From contig NZ_ATWH01000003.1 in NCBI RefSeq assembly GCF_000421145.1, positions 62,001 to 126,000 on the forward strand: DNA of 64,000 bases, written 5' to 3'. The position numbers were made by a program, and so were the translations under genes. The notes below the pieces were generated by a model. That model was not told the DNA's origin, made no database searches, and saw only the letters and a list, made by a program, of their open reading frames with translations. The DNA comes from Glaciibacter superstes DSM 21135. Its GTDB lineage: Bacteria > Actinomycetota > Actinomycetes > Actinomycetales > Microbacteriaceae. Of this stretch, positions 34,983-43,446 are shown piece after piece (within the stretch, counting starts at the first letter, position 1; every line of letters starts with the position of its first letter).

Positions 34983-35756
34983 TCAGTACCAGTTCATCGA
35001 GCTGGAGTGACCCCACGCTGAACACGGGGTTCCGTAGCCGCCTGCGATGTACCCGAGGCCCCAGCTGATCTGCGTTGCTGCGCTGGTCGCCCAGTCTGGG
35101 CCGGCGCTGGCCATCTTGCTGCCCGGAAGTGCCTGCGGGATTCCCGTTGCACCGCTCGACGCGTTCATCGCCGACACCGACCAGCCGGATTCCTTCTGCC
35201 ACAGCTGGTCGAGGCAGGAGAATTCGCTCTCACCCCAGCCGTACTGCGAAGCGGCCATCTCCCTGGCGATCGCGCGAGCGCCGTCTGGCGTGTTCGCTGC
35301 CCGCAGCGCTTCGGCGGCTGCTGCCGCAGCTTCTGCCGCGAGGCGGTCGGTCTCGGCAGCCGCCACCTGGGTGTCGCGAGTTGCCGCTTCAGTCTCTACA
35401 GTGAGGGAGCGCACTTCAAAGGCGCTGAGGCTCGAGTAGTGAGCGAGCGAGGCAACGGATGTCTGAAGTCGCGTTGCGTCGACCTTGTTCGCCACCGCCG
35501 CGAGCACCTGGTTCGCCTCACCGAGGGTTCGCTCGGCACGGTGATCTGCGCGCGCCTTGGCGATCACCGGGTATGCGGTGAGCTGTTCGCGATTGAAACT
35601 GCCGGCCTGGGAGAGCTCATCGGTGGCGGCAACGCTCTCGGCACGAGAGGCGTTGGCCTGCACGATGAAGACGGTCGCGACCAGCATTGCGGCTACGGCA
35701 ACAGCCACGACGGCAATCAGTCGAGCGCGCGTGAAGATTCGTGATGCGGTGGGCAT
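34983..35756 (-). CDS. secreted lytic-transglycosylase-like protein
   Basis: About 257 residues from the ATG at 35756 (AAGGAA ribosome site). One N-terminal membrane segment (about 12-35) serves as signal anchor. A long Ala/Glu-rich helical region follows, and the C-terminal 80 residues resemble the SLT/aggregation-promoting-factor domain: EFSCLDQLWQKESGWSV with the catalytic-type glutamate, ASSGATGIPQALPGSKM, and an AWGHSSSMNWY end. Likely acts on peptidoglycan glycan strands outside the cell. Confidence 0.83.
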   Translation of the reverse strand: MPTASRIFTRARLIAVVAVAVAAMLVATVFIVQANASRAESVAATDELSQAGSFNREQLTAYPVIAKARADHRAERTLGEANQVLAAVANKVDATRLQTSVASLAHYSSLSAFEVRSLTVETEAATRDTQVAAAETDRLAAEAAAAAAEALRAANTPDGARAIAREMAASQYGWGESEFSCLDQLWQKESGWSVSAMNASSGATGIPQALPGSKMASAGPDWATSAATQISWGLGYIAGGYGTPCSAWGHSSSMNWY

Positions 35757-36063
35757 GCGTGGATTCCTTTGGGTAAGCGGAGTCGTCATGCCGCCGGCAC
35801 AGGCCCGCTCCGGGCACGGTGGTTCTCAGTGCTGATGAGACCCTGGGAATGAGACACACGGGAGCATGACGGTGACAGTCAATGTCGGTGTGCGGCAACC
35901 TGGCCGCACCGGCGGATCCGAGGGCGCGATGCCCGACCGAATAATCCGCAGCGACCAGCATCCCCCGCCAACCTGAGCGAAGCATCCGTTTTCTCTGTGC
36001 AGCGCGTGTGTACTGCTTTCTGGTGCCGGGAATACCGTCGAGCGGATCGGCGCTGACTCTGGC

Positions 36064-37074
36064 ATGAAACGAATCGGCTTTCTCAGCTTCGGCCACTGGC
36101 AGGAAGTGCCGGGTTCGCTCGTTCGAAGCGGTGCCGATGCCCTGCTGCAGAGCGTCGAACTGGCCGTGAGCGCTGAGGAGGTCGGCGTTGACGGCGCCTA
36201 CTTCAGGGTGCATCACTTTGCCAGGCAGCTGGCTTCCCCCTTCCCGCTCCTGGCCGCGATCGCGGCTCGCACCAGCAGGATCGAGATCGGTACCGGCGTC
36301 ATCGACATGCGCTACGAGAATCCGCTGTATATGGCGGAAGAAGCGGCCGCAACGGACCTCCTCAGCGGTGGCAGGTTGCAGCTCGGTGTGAGTCGCGGAT
36401 CACCCGAGACCGCCCTGCGTGGCTTCGAATCGTTCGGCCACGTGCCGGAGGACGGCACGACGGATGCCGACATGGCGCGAGCACACACCGAGTTGTTCCG
36501 GGCCGCAATCAGCGGCGCCGGCGTCGCGCAGGCCGACCCGAAGATGACCGGTTCGACCGGAGCATTGATGATCCAGCCGCAGTCCCCCGGCTTGACAGAC
36601 CGGATCTGGTGGGGCGCAGGCAGCCGTGCGACCGCCGTGTGGACAGCTGAGCAGGGTATGAACCTGATGAGTTCCACCCTCCTCACCGAAGACACCGGCG
36701 TGCCCTTTGATGAGTTGCAGGCCGAGCAGATCGCGATGTTCCGCGAGGCGTGGACGACGGCTGGTCACCAGCGCGAGCCGCGTGTTTCGGTGAGCCGCAG
36801 CATCCTGCCGATCATCGACGACGAGACTCGGCACTATTTCGGCCTGCGCGCCCAGGCCGATGCACAGGACCAGGTCGGCTTCCTCGACGGTGGCCTGGCG
36901 CGGTTCGGACGAAGCTACATCGGCGAACCAGACGTAATCGCCGCCGAACTCGCCCAGGATGCCGCGATTCGGGCTGCTGACACCGTGCTCGTCACCGTGC
37001 CGAACCAGCTCGGTGTCGACTTCAACACCCGCGTTCTCGAATCGATCGTGCGCGACATCGCGCCGTCCCTGTGA
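36064..37074 (+). CDS. LuxAB-like (LLM class) flavin oxidoreductase
   Basis: 336 residues of the bacterial luciferase-like F420/FMN family. Start KRIGFLSFGHW, then EVGVDGAYFRVHHFA, RIEIGTGVIDMRYENP and LQLGVSRGSPE are typical strands and loops of the TIM barrel. The substrate is unknown. The last 62 bp (37000-37061) recur exactly at 44959-45020 in a relic of another copy. Confidence 0.88.
   Translation: MKRIGFLSFGHWQEVPGSLVRSGADALLQSVELAVSAEEVGVDGAYFRVHHFARQLASPFPLLAAIAARTSRIEIGTGVIDMRYENPLYMAEEAAATDLLSGGRLQLGVSRGSPETALRGFESFGHVPEDGTTDADMARAHTELFRAAISGAGVAQADPKMTGSTGALMIQPQSPGLTDRIWWGAGSRATAVWTAEQGMNLMSSTLLTEDTGVPFDELQAEQIAMFREAWTTAGHQREPRVSVSRSILPIIDDETRHYFGLRAQADAQDQVGFLDGGLARFGRSYIGEPDVIAAELAQDAAIRAADTVLVTVPNQLGVDFNTRVLESIVRDIAPSL
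37000..37061 (+). repeat. 62-bp direct repeat, copy A (inside LuxAB-like gene)
   Basis: Identical over 62 bases to 44959-45020, same orientation, 7.96 kb away. It encodes the C-terminal NQLGVDFNTRVLESIVRDI segment. Confidence 0.9.
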
Positions 37075-37087
37075 TGGAAACCGAACT

Positions 37088-37576
37088 TCAAAACAGGCCT
37101 CCGTCCACGCTATCGAATCCAGTTGCCAGAATGTCAGGTGTATCGTCAAGCGAACCTGCTTCAAGGCCCGTTCCCGTCAGATAGATGAGCGAAAGCTCGC
37201 AGCCGATCGCGTAACCGGCGAACACCGCGAAGAGGGTACTGCCGGCATCAAGGTTGGAGTTCCTGTCCGCGAATGCGCGTGCAAGTCGCCCCTGGCCCCG
37301 CAGACTGATCGTGGTCGCGACCTTCGCGAGCTCTACCGGGGTGTCATCGACTGGACGCTCAGACGCGTCCGCCGCCCGCCCCACCAGCGCGCCGAACGCA
37401 CTGACACGTTGCGCTGGGGTGAGCTTCTCGAAAGCATCTTGATGGATCTCGTCGATCACCTCAGGCGGGGCGCTTTGCAACAACAGCTCGTACTCTTCGC
37501 CGTCTGATCGATCAGGAGAGGGCTCGGTCGTAGCTGTAGAACGCGGTTGGGGCACATTGCGGCCAAATATTTGCAT
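37088..37576 (-). CDS. hypothetical protein with YELLLQSAPPE motif
   Basis: 162 residues from ATG 37576 (MQIFGRNVPQ). A helical motif YELLLQSAPPEVIDEIHQDA with EKLTPAQR after it resembles a family of actinobacterial proteins often loosely labelled cation-transporting ATPase, although no ATPase motif is present. The C-terminal part has a weak hydrophobic stretch (LFAVFAGYAIGCELSLIYL). Lies convergent with the LuxAB-like gene. Function unknown. Confidence 0.6.
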   Translation of the reverse strand: MQIFGRNVPQPRSTATTEPSPDRSDGEEYELLLQSAPPEVIDEIHQDAFEKLTPAQRVSAFGALVGRAADASERPVDDTPVELAKVATTISLRGQGRLARAFADRNSNLDAGSTLFAVFAGYAIGCELSLIYLTGTGLEAGSLDDTPDILATGFDSVDGGLF

Positions 37577-37714
37577 AGAACAACCATGCGCGAGGCCGGA
37601 GAATCGCGACCCAGTGGAGCACCCCGGTTCGTACACGGGTGTTATGCGCAACACTCACTCGTCGTATCTCGCAACCTCAGGGCAGGATCTGCGCCCCCGT
37701 CGCTTTTCGGCGAT

Positions 37715-39154
37715 TCACGTCCGCTGCGGGAAGCGGGCATCGGGTGGCGCTTCAATCGCCAACAGCTGGTGAGCATCGACCGGCTCGACACGGCCCTTCA
37801 CCGGCAGCGAGCCGAGCGGCCTGGTGATGGCTCCCAGCACACCATCCAGCGCCGCGTCGCTGATGGCCACGCCGCCGACCGGAGCGAGCCCTTCGAGCCG
37901 AGAGGCCACGTTCACGACATCGCCGATCGCGGTATAGGTGCGACCACCACCGGTGCCGAGGATGCCGACTGCCGCGATTCCGGAATTGATCCCGGCGCGG
38001 AACCGCGGCCAGTCCGGGTGCGCATCGGCAACGGCGGTTGTCGCCGCCTGGAGTGCGAGCGCCGCACCCGCCGCTCTTCGTGGATGATCTGGCTGGTCAC
38101 CACGCGTGTTGAAGGTGACCATCACCGCATCGCCGACGATCCGGTCGATCTCACCGCCGAAGCGTTCAACGACCGGCGGGATGGCTTCGGAGAAATAGAC
38201 GTTGAGCATGTCGGTCACCTGCTGGGGGCCGTGCTTCTCCGAGAACGCGGTAAACCCCTCAAGGTCCGCGAAGACCACAGAGATCTGGCGCTCTGCGGAT
38301 GCCGTCTCCGGCAGGTACAGCCCTGCCCAGCGCTCTTCGCGCCACGACCGCTGGGCGAACACGGCAATCACAACAAACGCGGCCAGCATCAGGAGATGCC
38401 ACTCCCACCACGAGGCGTGCCAGTTCCGTCCCCAGATGATCGCGATCTCCGCCTCCGCGAGCAGGGTGAAAGCGGCGGCCATGGCGAGAGGGAGGGGCGA
38501 CGCTGGATTCCGCGGCTGCCGCAGGTAGCGCAGCACCGCAAAGGCATAGAGCAGCAGCCCGGCAACGGATGGAACGATCAACGGCCCTGACGCGCGTTCC
38601 ACGACAGTGTCCCTATCCAATGGTCCGATCCGCAGGAGTGAGAGCACACCCCACGCGACCATAACGGCGACCAGTCCCCACAGCAGCCATGCACCGTGCC
38701 GTACGACCGCCCTCGCGCGCCGTTCACGGAGCCTGAGACTCGACAGTGCGGCGAAAACAGCGGCGACGAACAGCCCGAGGGGGGTGGCCAGCACAAAGCC
38801 GGGGTTGGGCGAGTCGAGCAGCACGTGCGGGGTTGCCAGGGCGTGCAGCGCGAGGAAGCCCGCGGCGGCCAGGAAGGACAGCGAGACCAGGAAGAGTCTG
38901 GCGTCGCCGCGTCGCCTGGCAGCTGCGCCCGTCGTCCAGGCGAGGACGGCATTGATTGCGCCGATGGCGAGCACCAGCCAGAAGTGCGACGGATGGTGCT
39001 CCCACGCTCCGTCGAGGTCGGGCTGGACGATGAGGAGGATAAACCCGGCAAGCGGGGCGAGCAGCAGCGCGGCCACGATGGCGAGCCGGCCGCGACTGAT
39101 GCGCCCGGCACTCGGACCGGTGTCGGTTTCCCACGTCGCCCCGGCATCCGTCAT
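37715..39154 (-). CDS. membrane-bound class III nucleotide cyclase
   Basis: 479 residues. The N-terminal 270 residues hold about eight membrane segments of a kind not matched to a named sensor. The catalytic domain (about 288-470) starts ISVVFADLEGFTAF with metal aspartate D297, continues GGEIDRIVGDAVMVTF with D342, and has GDVVNVASRLE with the transition-state Asn and Arg. The lysine that usually selects adenine (KxxGD) is arginine R338, so substrate choice is uncertain. It starts 7 bp after the stop of the thioredoxin-reductase-like gene, with AGGTG as ribosome site, and is surely co-transcribed with it. Confidence 0.87.
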   Translation of the reverse strand: MTDAGATWETDTGPSAGRISRGRLAIVAALLLAPLAGFILLIVQPDLDGAWEHHPSHFWLVLAIGAINAVLAWTTGAAARRRGDARLFLVSLSFLAAAGFLALHALATPHVLLDSPNPGFVLATPLGLFVAAVFAALSSLRLRERRARAVVRHGAWLLWGLVAVMVAWGVLSLLRIGPLDRDTVVERASGPLIVPSVAGLLLYAFAVLRYLRQPRNPASPLPLAMAAAFTLLAEAEIAIIWGRNWHASWWEWHLLMLAAFVVIAVFAQRSWREERWAGLYLPETASAERQISVVFADLEGFTAFSEKHGPQQVTDMLNVYFSEAIPPVVERFGGEIDRIVGDAVMVTFNTRGDQPDHPRRAAGAALALQAATTAVADAHPDWPRFRAGINSGIAAVGILGTGGGRTYTAIGDVVNVASRLEGLAPVGGVAISDAALDGVLGAITRPLGSLPVKGRVEPVDAHQLLAIEAPPDARFPQRT

Positions 39155-39161
39155 TGCAGTG

Positions 39162-40862
39162 TCACCTGTGCGCCGCATTCAGGAAGGAATGCACTGCCGA
39201 CACGACAACGGAACCTTCCCCAACCGCTGAGGCCACCCGCTTCACTGACCCGCGACGCACGTCTCCGACCGCGAAGATGCCGGCCACCGATGTTTCCAGC
39301 GCGCCGGGCAGGCGCTCGTGCGGCCAGGCGCGGTGACCCCCTTCCTCGAGTACGTCGTTCCCGGTGAGGATGTATCCCCAGCGGTCGCGCAGCACCGACT
39401 CCGGCAGCCACTCCGTGTGCGGGGCTGCCCCGATCAACACGAAGAGCGCATCGCTCTGTTCGTTCCGCTCTGCCTCTGTGCTGTGATCGCGAAGCACCAG
39501 GTGATCGAGGTGATCCCCATGACCGCCGCCGACAACTTCGACGCTCGTCACAACGCGAACGCCTGCGGCCTCCAGCTGGTCGATGAGGTACTTCGACATG
39601 CTGTCCGCCAGCGTCTTGCCACGCACCAGCAGGCTGACCCGCTCCGCATAGCGTGCGAGATGGAGCGCCGCCTGGCCCGCAGAGTTCCCACCGCCAACAA
39701 CGTGCACGGTCCGCCCGGCCTGTGCAGCTGCCTCGACCGCAGATGCGCCGTAGAAGACGAATACGCCGACATACGCCGCAAGATCGGCCACGGTGAGCCT
39801 GCGATACGAGACCCCGACGGCAATCACGACGGATCTGGCCCGTACCTGTTCTCCCGGGGCGACGGTGAGGAGGAATCCGCCGTCGGAGGACTGGATGCCG
39901 ACGGCCTCTCGCGAATGAACGAAGCCCGCGCCGAACACCCAGGCCTGCTGATAGGCGCGTGCAGCCAGTTCCGAGCCCGATATGCCGCGGGAAAAGCCGA
40001 GATAATTGCGGATCAGCGAACTGGAACCCGCCTGACCGCCGATCGATTCGCGTTCCACGACGAGCGAGCGGAGCCCTTCAGATGCTGCATAGACGGCTGC
40101 TGCGAGGCCGGCCGGCCCTGCGCCGACGATCGCGACGTCCACCTCTTCGTCGGCTGGGAGCTCAGTGGTCAAGCCGTATGCCCTGGCGAGCTCGGCGTCT
40201 CTCGGGTCACTGATGATTCGCCCGTCGAGGAGTCGCACCAGTGGAACCCCCGCATAGGCGACTCCCGACTCGGCAAGCATCCGCCGGCCCCCTTCGGTCT
40301 CCGGGGAAGCGTATGCGTGCGGGACTCCTCCCCTGGCCAGGCGGCTTCGCAGCTCGTGCGTGCGCGGCTGGGTATCGTCGCCGATGACGGTGACCTCGCG
40401 CGGGCGGTCTCCGATTGCGCGCTCCCATTCGAGAAGGAACTCAGTCACCGTGCGGTGGAAGTATTCGTCTGGCGAGTGCCATGGGCGGATGACGTAGTAG
40501 TCGATGCGACCAGCAGCCATCAGTTGCAGCACGCTGCCGGTTGTTGCCCGATCCCCCCAGAAGCCCCATTCGATCAAGGCCCCGCGTCGCACGTCGGGGA
40601 ACAGGCGGCGCGCTTCGGCGAAGAGTGCTCCATCGTCGCTCATGCCGGTTGGCTGGTCGGCCAGGAGCAATGCGACCTTCTCGCCATGCTCTGCCGAGTC
40701 CCGCAGCGCCGTGGTCGCCTGCAGGGCGCTGCCGGCACTGGCGATGCGGTAGTCGGCGGAATAACGCCGCTCCAGTTCCTCCGCGACGCTGTTCCTCGCA
40801 TCCGCGATGGCGCAGCAGACGAGGATGACGGGTCGTTGTCCCGATTGCTCCGCCGCATCCAT
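39162..40862 (-). CDS. receiver-like/thioredoxin-reductase-like FAD protein
   Basis: 566 residues. N-terminal 135 residues resemble a response-regulator receiver (PVILVCCAIADAR, LLLADQPTGMSDD with the Asp at the phospho-acceptor strand); residues about 150-225 look like a thioredoxin/glutaredoxin fold (VTVIGDDTQPRTHELR); from about 235 there is an FAD/NAD reductase (AIVGAGPAGLAAAVYA, GGGNSAGQAALHLA, GDVRRGSVKRVASAVGEG). The redox CxxC of thioredoxin reductase is absent; the place reads YGASAVEA. A GGAG ribosome site precedes ATG 40862. Operon partner: the downstream cyclase. Related proteins exist in other actinobacteria but their role is unclear. Confidence 0.83.
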   Translation of the reverse strand: MDAAEQSGQRPVILVCCAIADARNSVAEELERRYSADYRIASAGSALQATTALRDSAEHGEKVALLLADQPTGMSDDGALFAEARRLFPDVRRGALIEWGFWGDRATTGSVLQLMAAGRIDYYVIRPWHSPDEYFHRTVTEFLLEWERAIGDRPREVTVIGDDTQPRTHELRSRLARGGVPHAYASPETEGGRRMLAESGVAYAGVPLVRLLDGRIISDPRDAELARAYGLTTELPADEEVDVAIVGAGPAGLAAAVYAASEGLRSLVVERESIGGQAGSSSLIRNYLGFSRGISGSELAARAYQQAWVFGAGFVHSREAVGIQSSDGGFLLTVAPGEQVRARSVVIAVGVSYRRLTVADLAAYVGVFVFYGASAVEAAAQAGRTVHVVGGGNSAGQAALHLARYAERVSLLVRGKTLADSMSKYLIDQLEAAGVRVVTSVEVVGGGHGDHLDHLVLRDHSTEAERNEQSDALFVLIGAAPHTEWLPESVLRDRWGYILTGNDVLEEGGHRAWPHERLPGALETSVAGIFAVGDVRRGSVKRVASAVGEGSVVVSAVHSFLNAAHR

Positions 40863-41257
40863 ACCGGCCTCCGTACTGCACGTACACCGCGCACACGGAA
40901 CACAGACCGCGTACGCCAGGGTAAGCCTGCCGGCCACCCCCACAACCGGGCCGTTCAGGCCATGAGTGTACTCCTCGCCGCGCACGGAGGCCAGAAAGGC
41001 GAGCGCATCGCACGCTGGTGCAATGGCGATTCCCGCGGCAAGCGTTCAGACCACATCGGCAATCGACGCGCTTTCGGTCGCACTGGCCGCGATACCCGAT
41101 CTGACCTGAGAATGAAACGAATGTGATTATTCCTCACCGGCGGTGTCGTCGCGGTGTTCATCTGATCGGCGTTCAACACGACGGCGGTCGGTCTCGTGTG
41201 CGTCGCGCAGGAAGCCAAAGCAATCACATGCCCTGCTCAGCGCGGGCACTGACGTCG
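40863..41257. other. 395-bp gene-free stretch with RNase gene relic
   Basis: Contains the promoter side of the thioredoxin-reductase-like gene, the rnb 5' relic at 41023-41109 with some similarity continuing upstream to about 40965, and then about 150 bp in which no gene or structure is recognised. Confidence 0.6.
41023..41109 (+). pseudogene. relic of 5' end of RNase II/R gene
   Basis: ATG followed by 28 codons and TGA: the product MAIPAASVQTTSAIDAL, then SVALAAIPDL, aligns with the start of the RNase at 45613 (MANPTVSVQTESAGDTL, then ALALAAIPEK). The DNA similarity begins before the ATG (GTACGCTGG-like context in both) and ends abruptly after codon 28. Confidence 0.75.
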
Positions 41258-42334
41258 TCACCCTGGTTCCGAGCTAGACCTGTAGCGCGCGTTCGGCGCA
41301 TGAGGCGGTGGGACAAGGATGACCTTGCCGACGACTGTGCGAGACTCCGCAAGCGCCAACGCCGTCGCCGCATCGGTGAGCGGGATCTCCGCGGCGATCT
41401 GCGGCGTGAGATGGCCGTCGGCCAGCAAGCGCAGCACCCGCGTGAGGTCCTCGCTGAGCCGCCGCTGCCGCGCCACCAGCCGGTGGCGGCCGGCCCAGAA
41501 GTTGTAGAAGTGGGCGCTCTTGCCGTTGGGCAGGAAATTCCACGCCGTGATCTGCGCGAACAGCTTGAGCAGGGGCATCCTTGAGTTGCCCACATCGTTC
41601 TTCGTCGCCGCGCTGCCGTACGAGACCAGGGTGCCGCCTCGGCGCAGGAGCCGCCACGACTGCGTCAGACCAGCGCCGCCGACGTGGTCGAACACCGCGT
41701 CAACGCCATCCGGCGCGATCTCGCGGATCCGGGCGTACATGTTCGGGTCTCGGTAGTCGACAGGCTGTGCACCCAGTTCACGCACGGCCGCGTGGTGCTG
41801 CGACGACGCCGTGCCGATCACGGAGATTCCGGCATGCCTGGCCAGCTGAACGAGCGTGGAGCCGACACCACCGTTAGCGCCAAGCACCACGATGATCCCT
41901 CCAGAACGCACCCCTGCCATGCGATGCAGCATCTGCCAGGCGGTGATCCCGTTGACGACCACGGTCGCCGCAGCTGCCGCGTCAGTCCCGTCCGGCACTG
42001 GCAGCAATTCTGCGGCATCGACCAGCAGATGGCTTGCCCACGCACCGGTCTTGGTCACCGCGGCAAACTGGCGTCCTGTCGTTCCGCTATCCACATCGCT
42101 ACCGATTGCGACCACCGTACCCACCAGGTCGTAACCCGGCACGAAGGGGAACGCCGGCTGGTCGTAGTACTTGCCGCGGCGCATCTGTTGCTCGGCGAAC
42201 GAGACACCGGTGGCATCCATCCGCAGGACAACCTGCCCCGCGGCAGGCGCCGGGAGATCGCGAGTCCTAATTTGCATCCCGCTCGGCTCAACAATGCCGG
42301 GTAGGACGATCTCTGTGGTGACGATGGCAGTCAT
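41258..42334 (-). CDS. zinc-free quinone oxidoreductase-type MDR dehydrogenase
   Basis: 358 residues from ATG 42334 with a GAAGGGA ribosome site. Medium-chain dehydrogenase fold: QVVLRMDATGVSFAEQQMRRGKYY and FVPGYDLVGTVVAIG (the usual Cys/His zinc ligands are absent), then NADPH motif VLGANGGVGSTLVQLARHAG and the DHVGGAGL loop. Typical of quinone/enone reductases. Divergent from a TetR gene whose operators lie between the two, so it is probably induced by an electrophile or quinone. The C-terminal tail (PPPHAPNARYRSSSEPG) may be extended by an altered stop. Confidence 0.87.
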   Translation of the reverse strand: MTAIVTTEIVLPGIVEPSGMQIRTRDLPAPAAGQVVLRMDATGVSFAEQQMRRGKYYDQPAFPFVPGYDLVGTVVAIGSDVDSGTTGRQFAAVTKTGAWASHLLVDAAELLPVPDGTDAAAAATVVVNGITAWQMLHRMAGVRSGGIIVVLGANGGVGSTLVQLARHAGISVIGTASSQHHAAVRELGAQPVDYRDPNMYARIREIAPDGVDAVFDHVGGAGLTQSWRLLRRGGTLVSYGSAATKNDVGNSRMPLLKLFAQITAWNFLPNGKSAHFYNFWAGRHRLVARQRRLSEDLTRVLRLLADGHLTPQIAAEIPLTDAATALALAESRTVVGKVILVPPPHAPNARYRSSSEPG

Positions 42335-42374
42335 TGTGGTGCATCCCTTCACGCCATACTAAATGCTTACATGC

Positions 42375-42400
42375 GTAACGTTACAGCCATAAGCTTATGG
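42375..42400. promoter_or_regulatory. two palindromes, TetR operators
   Basis: GTAACGTTAC (42375-42384, 10-bp perfect) and CCATAAGCTTATGG (42387-42400, 14-bp perfect) are adjacent in the divergent region between the oxidoreductase and the TetR gene. Confidence 0.65.
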
Positions 42401-42446
42401 TAGCAAGGCCGTGGAACCAATGACCTTTGATGTGTAAGGTGAGCAC

Positions 42447-43100
42447 ATGGAGAGCACCACAGTGGCGGGATTCAAACCGGTCCGCGCACGAAATCCGCGC
42501 GGCGAAGGGGGCCGTCTGCGCGGGGAGATCATCGCTGCAGCGATCGAACTGCTCGACGAGTCCCGGGACGAACGTGCCGTCACGCTGCGTTCGGTCGCCC
42601 GGCGGATAGGGATAGCCGCCCCATCGATCTATCCCCACTTTCCTGACCAGCCGGCAATCATGCTCGCCGTGGTTCAGCAAGAGTTCACCGCGTTGGAGGC
42701 CGGCCTGCGCTCCTCCGCCGAAAGGGCCGGCGATGGTCCGAGTCAACGACTACGTGCCGTCTGCGACACGTATCTCGAGTTCGCCCAATCCCACCCGGAG
42801 CGCTACCGCACCATGTTCGGTGGCCTGTGGGTGCCGGACCTCAGCAGCAGCTCCCTCACTGAAAAGGACATGGTCACGCTCGGCGATTCGGCTATGCAGG
42901 TATTTGTTGAGGCGCTCGGTGACTGCGTCGCCGCTGGACAGTCAGCCAGCACAGAGGTTCCAGCTGACGCGGTCGCACTGTGGGTGGGTCTGCACGGGCT
43001 CGCCCATCAGCGCGCCGTGTCCCCCTCCTTCCCGTGGCCGGACGACATCGCCGATCGCATCATCAACGCTCTCGCACACCTGAACGGTGCCGACGTCTGA
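42447..43100 (+). CDS. TetR-family regulator
   Basis: 217 residues. HTH at about 25-70 (IIAAAIELLDESRDERAVTLR, SVARRIGIAAPSIYPHF). The C-terminal domain (QRLRAVCDTYLEFAQSHPERYRTMFGG and LWVGLHGLAHQRAV) is of the TetR_C_13-like kind common in actinobacteria. AAGGTGA ribosome site. Most likely represses the divergent oxidoreductase and itself through the palindromes at 42375-42400. Confidence 0.88.
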   Translation: MESTTVAGFKPVRARNPRGEGGRLRGEIIAAAIELLDESRDERAVTLRSVARRIGIAAPSIYPHFPDQPAIMLAVVQQEFTALEAGLRSSAERAGDGPSQRLRAVCDTYLEFAQSHPERYRTMFGGLWVPDLSSSSLTEKDMVTLGDSAMQVFVEALGDCVAAGQSASTEVPADAVALWVGLHGLAHQRAVSPSFPWPDDIADRIINALAHLNGADV

Positions 43101-43339
43101 GTTCTCGCAGCATCCAGCAGGTCAACGATGACCACGCTCCGGTTGAGGTTGTGTCGAAGCATCACAACGCCGTCCTCATCTCCAAGGACGACTACGATGC
43201 GATCACCGAGACCGCCTACCTGTTACGGAACGCGAAGGGCCCAGAACGGCTACTCGCGGCGCTCGACGCGGCGAACCGCCTCGTCTACCTCGTGACTGAC
43301 ACGCACACCGTCGCGTTGCAGGCGCGCGACCACTGCTGA
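43100..43339 (+). pseudogene. YefM-YoeB toxin-antitoxin remnant, internal fusion
   Basis: Open frame without a start codon, directly after the TetR stop. It reads QQVNDDHAPVEVVSKHHNAV, then LISKDDYDAITETAYLLRN, which is a YefM/Phd-type antitoxin lacking its first dozen residues (the SEAR DNA-binding start). After LLAALDAA the frame continues NRLVYLVTDTHTVALQARDHC, which matches the C-terminus of a YoeB-type toxin (RLVY, then QARYHY). About two thirds of the toxin, including its catalytic core, has been deleted in frame. No functional toxin remains. Confidence 0.72.
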
Positions 43340-43446
43340 GCGCCGACTTACTCGCTGTTAATGCGAATCAGCCGGGATTGCGAACCGGATCACCGTTGAG
43401 CGCGCCTTCAGCACCTTTCGGCGGTGTAGTTTAAGGCGGATGTCGG

